Positions 10,353 to 19,094 of a stretch of DNA of 64,000 nt are shown one piece after another. The notes beneath the pieces are model-generated. The model was not told the DNA's origin. It ran no database searches and worked only from the letters and a program-made list of their open reading frames with translations. The stretch is from an uncultured Clostridia bacterium (GTDB lineage: Bacteria; Bacillota; Clostridia; Christensenellales; Aristaeellaceae): positions 1-64,000 of the forward strand of contig CAMNEH010000002.1 in assembly GCA_946536315.1 (NCBI GenBank), in the 5' to 3' direction. Made by a program: the position numbers and the translations under genes. Position 1 is the stretch's first letter. Each line of letters begins with the position of its first letter.

Positions 10353-11423
10353 TCACTTTTTCCTTTCCGGCAGCACGGCGTGACGGGCGGCCTGGCGCTT
10401 GTGCTCTTCGCTCATCGCCGCGTAATGCCGGCGCGTGGTATTGACATCGCTGTGGCCAAGCACGTCGGCGACCAGATAAATATCGCCCGTCTCCTGATAC
10501 AGGTTGGTGCCAAAGGTGCTGCGCAGCTTGTGCGGGCTTAACCGTTTCTTGAGCGGCGCGGCGACCATCGCGTACTTCTTGACCAGGTTTTCCACCGCGC
10601 GCTGGGTGATGCGGCGGCGCTGCAGGGACAGGAACAGCGCGTCCTCATGCCCCGGCAGCGGATCGATCTGACAGCGTTCCGCCAGATAGCGCTTCAGCGC
10701 GTCCCCCACCTGATCCGGATAATACAGAATCGCCTGGTTGCCGCCCTTGCGCGTCACCTGGAAGGCGTTCTCCTCAAAATCCACGTCGCTCAGATTGATG
10801 CCGACCAGCTCGCTGACGCGGATGCCCGTGCCCAGAAACATCAGCAGGATCGCCACGTCGCGCGCGGCGGTCTTGCGGTTCAGCGCCTGCTGGCGGCTGG
10901 TCAGTCCCTCGCCGCTTTCGGCGCTGTCCAGCATGCGCGTCATTTCATCATAATCCAGTCGCAGGATCGGCTTTTCGTGCAGCTTGGGCAGGCTGACCAG
11001 GGTCGCGATGTTCGCGGGGATGCGGCCCGTTTTGAACAGGTAATCGAACAGCGACCTGAGCGAGCACAGCTTGCGCATGATGCCCAGCTCCTGATTGCGC
11101 ATCAGCGCGTCGTCCCGCGTAAAATACTGCCCCAGGTAGTCCTGAAAGCCTTCGATGTCGCGCGCGGTCACCATGGCCAGCTCCTGATCGCCGATCAGGG
11201 AAATGTTCAGGTCGGCGAAATCGGGATTCTCCTTCTGCAGATAGTCAAAAAACAGCCGGTAATCGTAGGCGTAGGCGAGGCGCGTCAGCGTGCTGGTGGT
11301 GTGCGCGACCGCGCGGAAAAAATCCGTGCAGGCCGGCGGCAGCTCGCGCTGCAGCTGACGCAGGCGCTCGGTGCGCCGGATATCCTGCTGCGTTTTATAG
11401 TCAATGGCTGGCTGATAGGGCAT
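10353..11423 (-). CDS. Tyrosine recombinase / XerC-like integrase
   Basis: A 356-residue site-specific recombinase. The N-terminal SAM-like DNA-binding domain covers roughly residues 20-150. The catalytic domain shows Arg in 'GTGIRVSELVG', 'HKLRSTFGT', 'LGHSDVNTT' and the nucleophile Tyr in 'RRHYAAM'. ATG 11423 follows AAGGAGG. There are no phage or transfer genes nearby and no obvious att repeats at its ends, so it may be a resident Xer-type recombinase rather than part of a live element. It is longer than classic XerC/XerD (~300). Confidence 0.85.
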   Translation of the reverse strand: MPYQPAIDYKTQQDIRRTERLRQLQRELPPACTDFFRAVAHTTSTLTRLAYAYDYRLFFDYLQKENPDFADLNISLIGDQELAMVTARDIEGFQDYLGQYFTRDDALMRNQELGIMRKLCSLRSLFDYLFKTGRIPANIATLVSLPKLHEKPILRLDYDEMTRMLDSAESGEGLTSRQQALNRKTAARDVAILLMFLGTGIRVSELVGINLSDVDFEENAFQVTRKGGNQAILYYPDQVGDALKRYLAERCQIDPLPGHEDALFLSLQRRRITQRAVENLVKKYAMVAAPLKKRLSPHKLRSTFGTNLYQETGDIYLVADVLGHSDVNTTRRHYAAMSEEHKRQAARHAVLPERKK

Positions 11424-11445
11424 AACGGCCTCCTTAGAACGGATT

Positions 11446-12300
11446 TTACGGGTGCTCCGCTGCCTGCCGGCGGTACTGCAGCGGCGTCATGCCGTACTGT
11501 TGCCGGAACCGGCGCACAAAGTTGCTGGGGTCCGGATACCCGCACTGCTGCGCCACGCCGGACACCGGGATCTCCGAATGTCTGAGCAGACGTTTGCCCA
11601 GCTGCAGCCGGCTGCTGACCACGTACTGCATGGGGCTGACCCCCACCGCCCGCCGGAAATGCGCCGACAGGCAGCCCGGTGAGACGTGGAAGCGCCTGGC
11701 CAGCGCGGTCAGTGAAAAGGGCTCCGTATACGTCGCGTCCAGCACGTTCAGGATTTCCTGCACCGGCAGGAAGGACAGGCGGTCCGCCGGCGTGAACAGA
11801 TCCGGGCGCAGCGCCTCCGCATCCGTCAGGATCAGCGTCATCATGGCGTCCAGCCGCGCTTCCAGGTGCCGGCCGCCCTCGGCCTGAATGGCCAGCAATC
11901 GCTGGAAATACGCGTCGAACACCGGCTTTTTCGCCATCGTATTCATCACGTACGGGAACTGCTCCCCGTGAAAGCGGAATACTGACAGCAGCAGCACATC
12001 GTTATGAAACGCCCTGAGCTCCGTGGGCGGGATCAGCACATAATAGCGCTCATACGGCAGCGCCACAGGACGCGAAGCATGACTGTCGAACGGGTTCAGG
12101 AAGATCAGCGAGCCCGGTCCGCAGTCATATTTTTGTCCGCGCACGATGATTTCCGCCGCGCCGCTGCGCACATAGAGCATTTCATCGTACGTGTGCGTGT
12201 GCATGCCATGCGCGACAGGCTGATCGTTATATCTGACCTCAAGGGGCATAAGGCAGGCTCCAAAATCGAATTTACATATTTTCGGTCCCTCAATCACCAT
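11446..12300 (-). CDS. AraC-family transcriptional regulator
   Basis: An N-terminal cupin-like sensor ('HGMHTHTYDEMLYVRSGAAE', about residues 30-100) is followed by two C-terminal HTH units ('LTALARRFHVSPGCLSAHFR' and 'GVAQQCGYPDPSNFVRRFRQ'). It is divergent from the 12359-28935 operon and is its likely regulator, probably sensing a sugar. Start choice is open: ATG 12300 is only about 10 bases from the predicted transcription start and has no RBS, while ATG 12249 (MPLEVRYN) has GGAG 8 bases upstream and may be the real start. Confidence 0.9.
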   Translation of the reverse strand: MVIEGPKICKFDFGACLMPLEVRYNDQPVAHGMHTHTYDEMLYVRSGAAEIIVRGQKYDCGPGSLIFLNPFDSHASRPVALPYERYYVLIPPTELRAFHNDVLLLSVFRFHGEQFPYVMNTMAKKPVFDAYFQRLLAIQAEGGRHLEARLDAMMTLILTDAEALRPDLFTPADRLSFLPVQEILNVLDATYTEPFSLTALARRFHVSPGCLSAHFRRAVGVSPMQYVVSSRLQLGKRLLRHSEIPVSGVAQQCGYPDPSNFVRRFRQQYGMTPLQYRRQAAEHP

Positions 12301-12316
12301 TTTTCAGGGACGATTT

Positions 12317-12345
12317 ATTATATCATACTGTTCAGAAAAGAACAA
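12317..12345 (-). promoter_or_regulatory. Promoter of the AraC-family gene
   Basis: On the minus strand, TTGTTC (12340-12345), 17 bp and TATAAT (12317-12322). The intergenic space is only 58 bp, so the divergent operon must be controlled from overlapping DNA; I see no equally good plus-strand promoter, which fits an activator-dependent operon. Confidence 0.55.
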
Positions 12346-12358
12346 GGGGAGCGATACC

Positions 12359-13657
12359 ATGCAGCACGAGCCGTTTCATTACCCGACGACCGAAGCGCTG
12401 AGCGAAACCGCCCGCAAAGCAGGGGCGTTTCTGCCCCTGAGTGAAAATACGTCCGCTCTTTTCCAGCCGCTTTCTCTGGCGGGGCATGAGGTCAGCAACC
12501 GGATCGCCTTCGAGCCGATGGAGGGTACAGACGGCACCGCAGACGGCGCGCCGGACACGCTCACGTTCCGACGCTATCTGCGCTTCGCCGAAGCCGGACC
12601 CGGACTGATCTGGTTCGAGGCGGTCGCGACGCTGCCCGAGGTCCGGGCCTCCGCGCACCAGCTGTGGCTGACGCAGGAGAACGTCGGCGCGTTCCGCCGG
12701 CTGCTGGACGAGATGCGGGAAGCCTCCCTGCGCGTGAACGGATACGCGCCGCTGATCGTGTGCCAGGCGACCAATTCCGGCCGCTATGCCAAGCCCACCG
12801 GTTCGCCCGCGCCGCGGATCGCGTATCACTGCCCGTCGCTGGAAGACCAGCCCCTGCCGGACAGCGCCGTCGTCACTGACGACGACCTGCGCCGCTTTGA
12901 GGACGCGTATGCCGTTACCGCGCGGCTGTGTGTGGCAGCCGGGTTTGACGGGATCGACATCAAATGCTGCCACCGCTATCTGGCCAGCGAGCTGCTCAGC
13001 GCCTACACGCGGCCGGGGCCTTACGGCGGGAGTTACGAAAACCGCACCCGCTTCCTCAAAAACTGTTACGCCGCCGCGCAGAGCGCCGTGCCGGCGGAGG
13101 TGTTCCTGACCTCGCGCCTCAACGTGTACGACGGTTTTCCCTGGCCGGACGGCTTCGGTGTCACGGCGGAAACAGGGCTCGCGCCCGACCTCACGGAAGG
13201 CGTCCGCCTGATCGGGGAGCTGCGCCGGGACTACCATATCCCGCTGATCAACGTGACGATGGGCAATCCCTACCGCAACCCGCACGTCAACCGGCCCTAC
13301 GACCACGGCAACTATGTACCCGACGAGCATCCGCTGGAGGGGCTCGGACGGATGATGCGGGGCGTCAGCGACATCCAGCGCGCCATGCCGGACCTGCCGG
13401 TGCTCGGCAGCGCGTTTACCTATCCGCGGCAGTTTGCGCCAAATCTGGCGGCCGGCATGGTTTCCGGCGGTCACTGCGCCATGGCCGGCTTCGGACGCAT
13501 GGCCTTCGCCTATCCCGAATTCATTCATGATCTGCGCGCCACCGGCCGGATCGACCCGTCGAGGGTCTGTGTGACCTGCGGCGGCTGCGCCTCGCTGCTG
13601 CGCGCGGGACGCCCCGCGGGCTGCGTGGTCCGTGACAGGGAGGTGTACCGGCTGTGA
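12359..13657 (+). CDS. Old Yellow Enzyme-family NADH:flavin oxidoreductase
   Basis: A single-domain FMN TIM barrel (432 residues) of the OYE/dienoyl-CoA reductase group: 'LFQPLSLAGHEVSNRIAFEP' at the start, 'GFDGIDIKCCHRYLASELLS' in the middle, and 'SYENRTRFL'. The C-terminus has 'CVTCGGCASLL', recalling the Cys cluster of 2,4-dienoyl-CoA reductase-type members, but the extra FAD/NAD domain of those ~650-residue enzymes is absent. Such enzymes reduce activated C=C bonds. In this sugar operon the substrate could be an enone or unsaturated uronide, which is inference. It overlaps the next gene by GTGA. Confidence 0.8.
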   Translation: MQHEPFHYPTTEALSETARKAGAFLPLSENTSALFQPLSLAGHEVSNRIAFEPMEGTDGTADGAPDTLTFRRYLRFAEAGPGLIWFEAVATLPEVRASAHQLWLTQENVGAFRRLLDEMREASLRVNGYAPLIVCQATNSGRYAKPTGSPAPRIAYHCPSLEDQPLPDSAVVTDDDLRRFEDAYAVTARLCVAAGFDGIDIKCCHRYLASELLSAYTRPGPYGGSYENRTRFLKNCYAAAQSAVPAEVFLTSRLNVYDGFPWPDGFGVTAETGLAPDLTEGVRLIGELRRDYHIPLINVTMGNPYRNPHVNRPYDHGNYVPDEHPLEGLGRMMRGVSDIQRAMPDLPVLGSAFTYPRQFAPNLAAGMVSGGHCAMAGFGRMAFAYPEFIHDLRATGRIDPSRVCVTCGGCASLLRAGRPAGCVVRDREVYRL

Positions 13658-14400
13658 AAATCTCGTTCGTCACCGGATCCAGCCGGGGCATCGGGCGCGG
13701 CATCGCCGACCGTCTGCGCGCCGCCGGCTGGCAGGCGATCTATTCCGGCACGCGGGATGCGCGCCCGGACGGGCTGCCGGAGGAGGCCTGCTACATTTCC
13801 TGCGACATTTCCGACGCCGCGTCGCGGGCCTCCGCGCTGCAGGCCGTGCTCGACCGTTTCGGCCGCGTTGACCTGCTGGTCAACAATGCCGGCGTTGCGC
13901 CGCTGGTGCGCGCCGATCTGATGGACATGACCGAGGAGAGCTTCGACCGCGTGCTGGGGATCAACCTGAAGGGCACCATGTTCATGACCCAGCTGTTCGC
14001 GCGGGAAATGCTGCGCGAGCGGGACGCTGGGCTGCCCAGCTGGGGCCCGCGCATCGTGAACATCGGCAGCATCAGCGCGAACACCTCCAGCGTCAATCGC
14101 GGTGAATACTGCATCAGCAAGGCGGGCGTCGCCATGGTCACGCAGCTGTTCGCCGACCGCCTCGCGGCAGAGGGCATTCCCGTGTTCGAGGTCCGTCCCG
14201 GCATCATCGCCACCGATATGACCAGCACGGTGCACGACAAGTACGAAAGGCTCATTCAGGGCGGACTGCTGCCGCTGCCGCGCTTCGGCCAGCCGGACGA
14301 CGTGGCCCGCGTGGTGCTCGCCTGCGCCGAAGGGTATCTGGATTACGCGGTCGGCCAGGTGCTGAACGCGGACGGCGGTTTTTCCCTGAGGAGGCTGTGA
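13654..14400 (+). CDS. Short-chain dehydrogenase/reductase
   Basis: A 248-residue Rossmann SDR of the FabG-like classical type. It has the NAD(P) motif 'VTGSSRGIGRGIA', 'NNAGVAPL', the catalytic Ser region 'GSISANTSS' and Tyr152/Lys156 in 'EYCISKAG'. The end 'GQVLNADGGFSLRRL' is typical. It starts with GTG overlapping the stop of the OYE gene. Substrate unknown; by context a sugar or keto-sugar alcohol. Confidence 0.85.
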   Translation: MKISFVTGSSRGIGRGIADRLRAAGWQAIYSGTRDARPDGLPEEACYISCDISDAASRASALQAVLDRFGRVDLLVNNAGVAPLVRADLMDMTEESFDRVLGINLKGTMFMTQLFAREMLRERDAGLPSWGPRIVNIGSISANTSSVNRGEYCISKAGVAMVTQLFADRLAAEGIPVFEVRPGIIATDMTSTVHDKYERLIQGGLLPLPRFGQPDDVARVVLACAEGYLDYAVGQVLNADGGFSLRRL

Positions 14401-14405
14401 GCCCT

Positions 14406-16124
14406 ATGAACACTGAACGCAGCGTCCACACGGTGGTCATCGGGTCCGGCTGCGCGGGGCTGAACGCGGCGGACACGCTCACCGCGCTGGGCATCGACTG
14501 CCTGCTGGTGACAGAGGAGATGAACGCCGGCACCTCGCGCAATACCGGCAGCGACAAGCAGACCTATTACAAGCTGTCCCTGGCCGGGGACGAACCGGAC
14601 AGCGTCGGCGACCTCGCGCGGACGCTGTGCGGCGAGGATATGCACGGCGACCTCGCGCTGGCCGAGGCGGCGCTGAGCGCGCCGTGCTTCCTGAAGCTCT
14701 GCGCGCTGGGCGTGCCCTTCCCCACCAACGCGTACGGGGAATACGCCGGATACCAGACCGACCACGATACCCGCCGCCGCGCCACCTCCGCCGGCCCGCT
14801 GACCAGCAATATGATGACCGAGGCGCTCGAGCGCGCCATCCGTGAAAAGCATGTGAAGGTCCTGGACCGCGCCATGGCCGCGCGGATCGTGACCGGGCCC
14901 GAAGGCGTCGCGGCCGTCGACGTCCTGCTCAGGGACGAGCGGCGGCTGGTCCGCATCCGGTGCGCCTGCGTCATCCTCTGTACCGGAGGCCCCGCGCACA
15001 TTTACCGGGACAGCGTCTATCCGGAAAGCCAGCACGGCATGAGCGGCCTGGCCTTTTCCGCCGGCGCGGAGGGCGCCAACCTGCACTGCTGGCAGTACGG
15101 GCTCGCCTCCGTCGCCTTCCGCTGGAACGTTTCCGGCAGCTATCAGCAGGTGATCCCGCGCTACGTATCCGTGGATGCCGAAGGCGTCGAGCGCGAATTC
15201 ATCGCGGATGCCCTCGGCGAAAGCGATGCGCTCAGCCGGATCTTTCTCAAGGGCTATCAATGGCCGTTCGACCCGGAAAAGGCAGAAGGCTCCTCCCGCG
15301 TCGACCTGCTGGTGAAGCGGGAAACCGACCTGGGGCGGCGGGTGTACCTGGACTATCTCCACAACCCGCGCGGCTACCATCCCGAGCGCCTGAGCGCCGA
15401 GGCCGCCGGCTATCTGGGAAAATCCCATGCGCTCGACGGCCGCCCGATCGACCGCCTGCTGCGTCTGAACGCGCCGGCCGTCCGGCTCTATCAGGACCAC
15501 GGCATTGACCTCACGCGCGACCGGCTGGAAATCCGGGTCTGCGCGCAGCATCACAACGGCGGCGTCGCCGTCGACGCCGACTGGCAGACCGCCGTTCCCG
15601 GCCTGTACGCCTGCGGAGAAGCGGCCGGCACCTTCGGACGGAAACGCCCCGGCGGCTCCGCGCTGAACGCCACCCAGGCCGGCGCCGTCCGCGCCGCACA
15701 GGCCATCGCGCGCTCGCGGCGTCCCTTGTATGAAGGACCGCTGCCGGAAACCGGCTGGCGCCTGCCCACCGGAGTGCTGGCGGCGTTCCAGGCCGAGATG
15801 TCCAGGGTCGCCGCCTTTCAGCCCGACCGCGAGGGCATGCGCGCGCTGATGTCCCGGATTTGCCGGACGCTGGACAGCGCTTCTCCGGCCGACCCGGGGG
15901 CGGACGACTTCGAGCCGCGCCTGCTGCTGTGGGACGCGCTGGTCACCCAGCGCGAGGTGCTGGCCGCCATGCTGTACGCGCTGGACGAGGACAGCGCCAC
16001 GCCCGGTGTGCTCGTGACCCGGAACGGGGACAACTGCCGGGTCCCCGCCCGTCCGATCCCTGACCGCGACCTGTGGTTTGAAAGCGTCTGGCGGACCTAC
16101 CGTGAATCCCATCAGCTCACCTGA
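14406..16124 (+). CDS. FAD-dependent oxidoreductase, fumarate-reductase/SDH flavoprotein-like
   Basis: It has an N-terminal FAD-binding 'VVIGSGCAGLNAADTL' and a C-terminal 'GLYACGEAAGTFGRKRPGGS', as in FAD_binding_2 proteins. There is no signal peptide, so it is cytoplasmic, unlike the exported reductase at 50905. The ORF track starts at GTG 14397, but GAGGAGG is only 2 bases before that codon and 11 bases before ATG 14406, which is preferred. The length is 572 residues. It lies between an SDR and a Gfo/Idh gene in the same operon. The electron acceptor or donor role is not known. Confidence 0.8.
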   Translation: MNTERSVHTVVIGSGCAGLNAADTLTALGIDCLLVTEEMNAGTSRNTGSDKQTYYKLSLAGDEPDSVGDLARTLCGEDMHGDLALAEAALSAPCFLKLCALGVPFPTNAYGEYAGYQTDHDTRRRATSAGPLTSNMMTEALERAIREKHVKVLDRAMAARIVTGPEGVAAVDVLLRDERRLVRIRCACVILCTGGPAHIYRDSVYPESQHGMSGLAFSAGAEGANLHCWQYGLASVAFRWNVSGSYQQVIPRYVSVDAEGVEREFIADALGESDALSRIFLKGYQWPFDPEKAEGSSRVDLLVKRETDLGRRVYLDYLHNPRGYHPERLSAEAAGYLGKSHALDGRPIDRLLRLNAPAVRLYQDHGIDLTRDRLEIRVCAQHHNGGVAVDADWQTAVPGLYACGEAAGTFGRKRPGGSALNATQAGAVRAAQAIARSRRPLYEGPLPETGWRLPTGVLAAFQAEMSRVAAFQPDREGMRALMSRICRTLDSASPADPGADDFEPRLLLWDALVTQREVLAAMLYALDEDSATPGVLVTRNGDNCRVPARPIPDRDLWFESVWRTYRESHQLT

Positions 16125-16140
16125 CAGGAGGAAATCAACG

Positions 16141-17301
16141 ATGCGCTCATCTGAATCCGCACGTCCCCGCATTGTGCTGGTTGGCGCCGGCATGTACGGC
16201 ACGCTGTACCTGAATACGCTGACCCAGCGCGACATGGGCGGCGACCTGACGGCCGTGGTGGACGTCGCCCCGGACCTTGAAACGCGGTTCCCCGTGCTGG
16301 CCGAACGGCATATTCCGGTTTGGCCCGGCCTCGAGGAATATTTCCGGAAGGGAGAAGCGGCGGACCTGGCCATCATCGCCTCCCCCATTCACCTGCACGA
16401 GCGCATGATCCGCGAATGCCTGGACCATGGACTGAACGTGCTGTGTGAAAAGCCCCTTTGCCTGACCGAGGATGAGACGCGCGGCCTTGACCGCGCGGCG
16501 CGCGAGAGCGGCCGTTTCCTGGCCGTGGGCTGGCAGCTGGACTATGAGCAGCCGGTGCTGGACCTGAAGCGCGATATTCTGGCCGGCCGCTTCGGCGCCG
16601 TGCGCCGCGCGCGCTGCATGCACGCCATGCGGCGCGGCATGAACTACTACGCGCGCGCGAACTGGGCCGGCCGCATCGCGGTCAACGGACAGCCCGTGCT
16701 GGACAGCCCGTTCATGAACGCCTGCGCGCACAACTTCCAGCTGATGACCTTCCTGCTGGGCTCCGCCATGCCGGACGCCGCTGCCGTGACCGCCGTTGAC
16801 GGCGCGCTGTACCGCGGCAATCCCACGGTGGAAAACTATGATATCGCGTTCCTGCGCTGCCAGACCGACGCCGGCGCGCCGCTGTATTACTATACCGCCC
16901 ATCCCCTCCGCGCCAAAAACCTGGGCCAGAACGGCGTGATGGAATTCGAGCACGCCACGCTGACCTGGGGACGGGGCGCGCCGTACCTGGTGGTTACGGA
17001 CACGGGAGAGCTCCTCAACTACGGTCCGGAGAGCGGCTCCACCATGCTGCGGAAGCTGAGCGCCGTCATCGGCTGCGTCCGTACCGGCGACGCCCCGCCT
17101 TGCGGCCCCATCGCCGGCCTGGGGCATTTGCAGGCGGTGCGATACGCGCAGGCGCTGGACATCCAGCCAGTCGCGGACAGTCATGTCGAGTGGCTGGACG
17201 ACGGTCCCGACCGGATCCCCTGCGTCAGCGGACTGGAGGAAGCGCTGATCCGCTGCGCCGCGCACTGGGCGCTGCCCGCGGAAACAGGAATCTCGCTGTA
17301 A
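16141..17301 (+). CDS. Gfo/Idh/MocA-family dehydrogenase (copy 1)
   Basis: A 386-residue NAD(P)-dependent sugar dehydrogenase-like protein. It has the Rossmann start 'IVLVGAGMYGTLYLNTL' and the signature 'GLNVLCEKPLCLT', with the lysine of the EKP motif. ATG 16141 follows AGGAGG; the track start 16078 lies inside the previous gene. The C-terminal domain has 'FMNACAHNFQLMTFLLG', where the His is placed like the catalytic His of the family. It is one of three such genes in the operon. Members act on cyclic sugars, inositols or keto-glycosides. Confidence 0.85.
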   Translation: MRSSESARPRIVLVGAGMYGTLYLNTLTQRDMGGDLTAVVDVAPDLETRFPVLAERHIPVWPGLEEYFRKGEAADLAIIASPIHLHERMIRECLDHGLNVLCEKPLCLTEDETRGLDRAARESGRFLAVGWQLDYEQPVLDLKRDILAGRFGAVRRARCMHAMRRGMNYYARANWAGRIAVNGQPVLDSPFMNACAHNFQLMTFLLGSAMPDAAAVTAVDGALYRGNPTVENYDIAFLRCQTDAGAPLYYYTAHPLRAKNLGQNGVMEFEHATLTWGRGAPYLVVTDTGELLNYGPESGSTMLRKLSAVIGCVRTGDAPPCGPIAGLGHLQAVRYAQALDIQPVADSHVEWLDDGPDRIPCVSGLEEALIRCAAHWALPAETGISL

Positions 17302-17396
17302 ACGTCGAAATGGAAGGATAACGCCTGTTTCTTTCCACATCCCACCGAATTATCGGCGGTACGCCGCTGATAAAATAAACCAAAGGAGAGACCCAC

Positions 17397-19019
17397 ATGA
17401 AGAAACTGCTCGCACTGTCCCTGGCTGTCGTGATGCTCGCGGCGGTCCTCGTCATTCCCGCCTCCGCGGCCGATGACAAGCCCTATGCCGGCGTCAAGCT
17501 GACCTGGTGGCTCAAGCTGCACGAGAACCTGAAGGGCGTCAACGTGGACGGCAAGCCCGTGGAAAACCTGGCCCAGACCAAATGGTATCAGGCTGTGCAC
17601 GATGCCACCGGCATCGAGATCGAATTCATTCATCCGGCCGCCGGCCAGGATACCAATGAGTTCAATCTGCTCACCGCCGTGCCCGACGAGATGCCCGACA
17701 TCGTCGAATACAGCTGGACCTCCTACCCCGGCGGCGCCTCCGCGGCCATCGCGGATGAGGTCATCATGCCGCTGAATGACGCCATCGCCTCCGGCAAGAC
17801 CCCCAACCTGAAGGCCATCCTGGACAACGAGATCGCCATCGACAAGTCCGTCAAGACGGCGGAAGGCGACTATTACGTCTTCCCCTTCCTGCGCGGCACC
17901 ACGTTCGTGGATAACAACTGCCTGTTCACCTCCGGCTTCTATATGCGCGGCGATATCCTGAAGGAGCTCAACCTGGAAGTGCCCGAGACCGTGGAAGAGT
18001 GGGAAACCGTCCTCCGCGCCGTCAAGGAAGCGCATCCGGACATGATCCCCTTCATCACCCGCAGCGAATGGATGAACCAGATCTTCGCCCCGGGCTTCGA
18101 CAACTTCTGGGATTACTATGTGGACAACGGCGTGGTCAAGTATGGCCTCACCGAGGATTCCCGCTATGAGTACCTGAAAACCATGGTCCGCTGGTACAAG
18201 GACGGCCTGTTCGATCAGGACTACCTGACCCACACCAGCGCCGGCGACGGCCGCGGCATCATGGCGACCGGCGGCGCCTTCGCGACCTATGACGCCTGCG
18301 GCGGCGGCGCGTCCAACATCTTCCCCAAGCTGCTCGAAGCGGGCCTGATCCAGGACGAGAGCGACATGGTCACGACCGTGCCCGTCACCAGCGTCAAGGG
18401 CCAGAACGCCAAATTCTCCAAGATGAACGGCCTGTATGACGCCTCCGGCTCCTCCGCGGCGATCTCCAAGCGCCTGGCGGACGAGGGCGGCGAGAAGCTC
18501 GAAGCCGCGCTCTGGCTGCTGGACTGGATGTATTCCGAGGAAGGCCACATGATCAACTGCTTCGGCATCGAGGGCGAGAGCTATAACATGGTGGACGGCT
18601 ATCCGACCTTCACCGATGTCGTGCTGCACAATCCGGACGGCCTGAGCGTTGCCGCCGCGCTGAGTATCTATGCCCGCGGACACCAGAACGGCCCCGTGGT
18701 GCAGGATACCCGTGTGAATGACCAGTATTACGCCTATACCGCGCAGATCGCCGGCATGAAGCTGTGGACCAAGACCGATTTCGGCGATTACATGTATCCC
18801 GCCGGCGCGGCCGTGGCCACCGAAAACGCCGATGACTTCGCGACCATCACCGCCAACATGAAGACCTACAAGGACGAGATGGAAGCCAAGTGGATCACCG
18901 GTCAGGCCGAGCTGAACGACGAAAGCTGGAAGGCCTATGTCGACCAGATGGAAGCCTTCGGACTGAGCCGCGCGATTCAGTACAAGCAGGCCGCCTACGA
19001 CACCTTCATGGCGAACTGA
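17397..19019 (+). CDS. ABC transporter sugar-binding protein (LplA-like)
   Basis: A 540-residue extracellular solute-binding protein, family 1. The signal peptide is MKKLLALSLAVVMLAAVLVI followed by PASAADD. A signal peptidase I cut after ASA is likely, and no lipobox Cys is present, which is odd for a Gram-positive binding protein. The mature part has 'LTWWLKLHENL' and 'LNLEVPETVEEWETVLRAV', as in LplA-type oligosaccharide binders. RBS AAAGGAGAG. It pairs with the two permeases at 24041 and 25035. The 95-bp gap before it and the stem-loop behind it suggest separate tuning of its mRNA level. Confidence 0.88.
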   Translation: MKKLLALSLAVVMLAAVLVIPASAADDKPYAGVKLTWWLKLHENLKGVNVDGKPVENLAQTKWYQAVHDATGIEIEFIHPAAGQDTNEFNLLTAVPDEMPDIVEYSWTSYPGGASAAIADEVIMPLNDAIASGKTPNLKAILDNEIAIDKSVKTAEGDYYVFPFLRGTTFVDNNCLFTSGFYMRGDILKELNLEVPETVEEWETVLRAVKEAHPDMIPFITRSEWMNQIFAPGFDNFWDYYVDNGVVKYGLTEDSRYEYLKTMVRWYKDGLFDQDYLTHTSAGDGRGIMATGGAFATYDACGGGASNIFPKLLEAGLIQDESDMVTTVPVTSVKGQNAKFSKMNGLYDASGSSAAISKRLADEGGEKLEAALWLLDWMYSEEGHMINCFGIEGESYNMVDGYPTFTDVVLHNPDGLSVAAALSIYARGHQNGPVVQDTRVNDQYYAYTAQIAGMKLWTKTDFGDYMYPAGAAVATENADDFATITANMKTYKDEMEAKWITGQAELNDESWKAYVDQMEAFGLSRAIQYKQAAYDTFMAN

Positions 19020-19030
19020 TTCCCCCCCTG

Positions 19031-19066
19031 TGCGTCGCAGGATGGCTCCGGCCATCCTGCGACGTA
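19031..19066 (+). promoter_or_regulatory. Strong stem-loop behind the binding-protein gene
   Basis: GTCGCAGGATGG and CCATCCTGCGAC form a perfect 12-bp stem around CTCCGG, extendable by a few pairs. No T-run follows. Such stem-loops after binding-protein genes often protect the upstream mRNA or give partial termination, raising binding protein over permeases; here that is inference. Confidence 0.65.
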
Positions 19067-19094
19067 CTGTCAATGAACAACCGGAGAAAAAAAC

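Noticed and set aside
10353-11423. Tyrosine recombinase as the integrase of a mobile element
   Set aside because: No att-like repeats, excisionase, relaxase or phage genes are seen nearby, and it sits between housekeeping and sugar genes.
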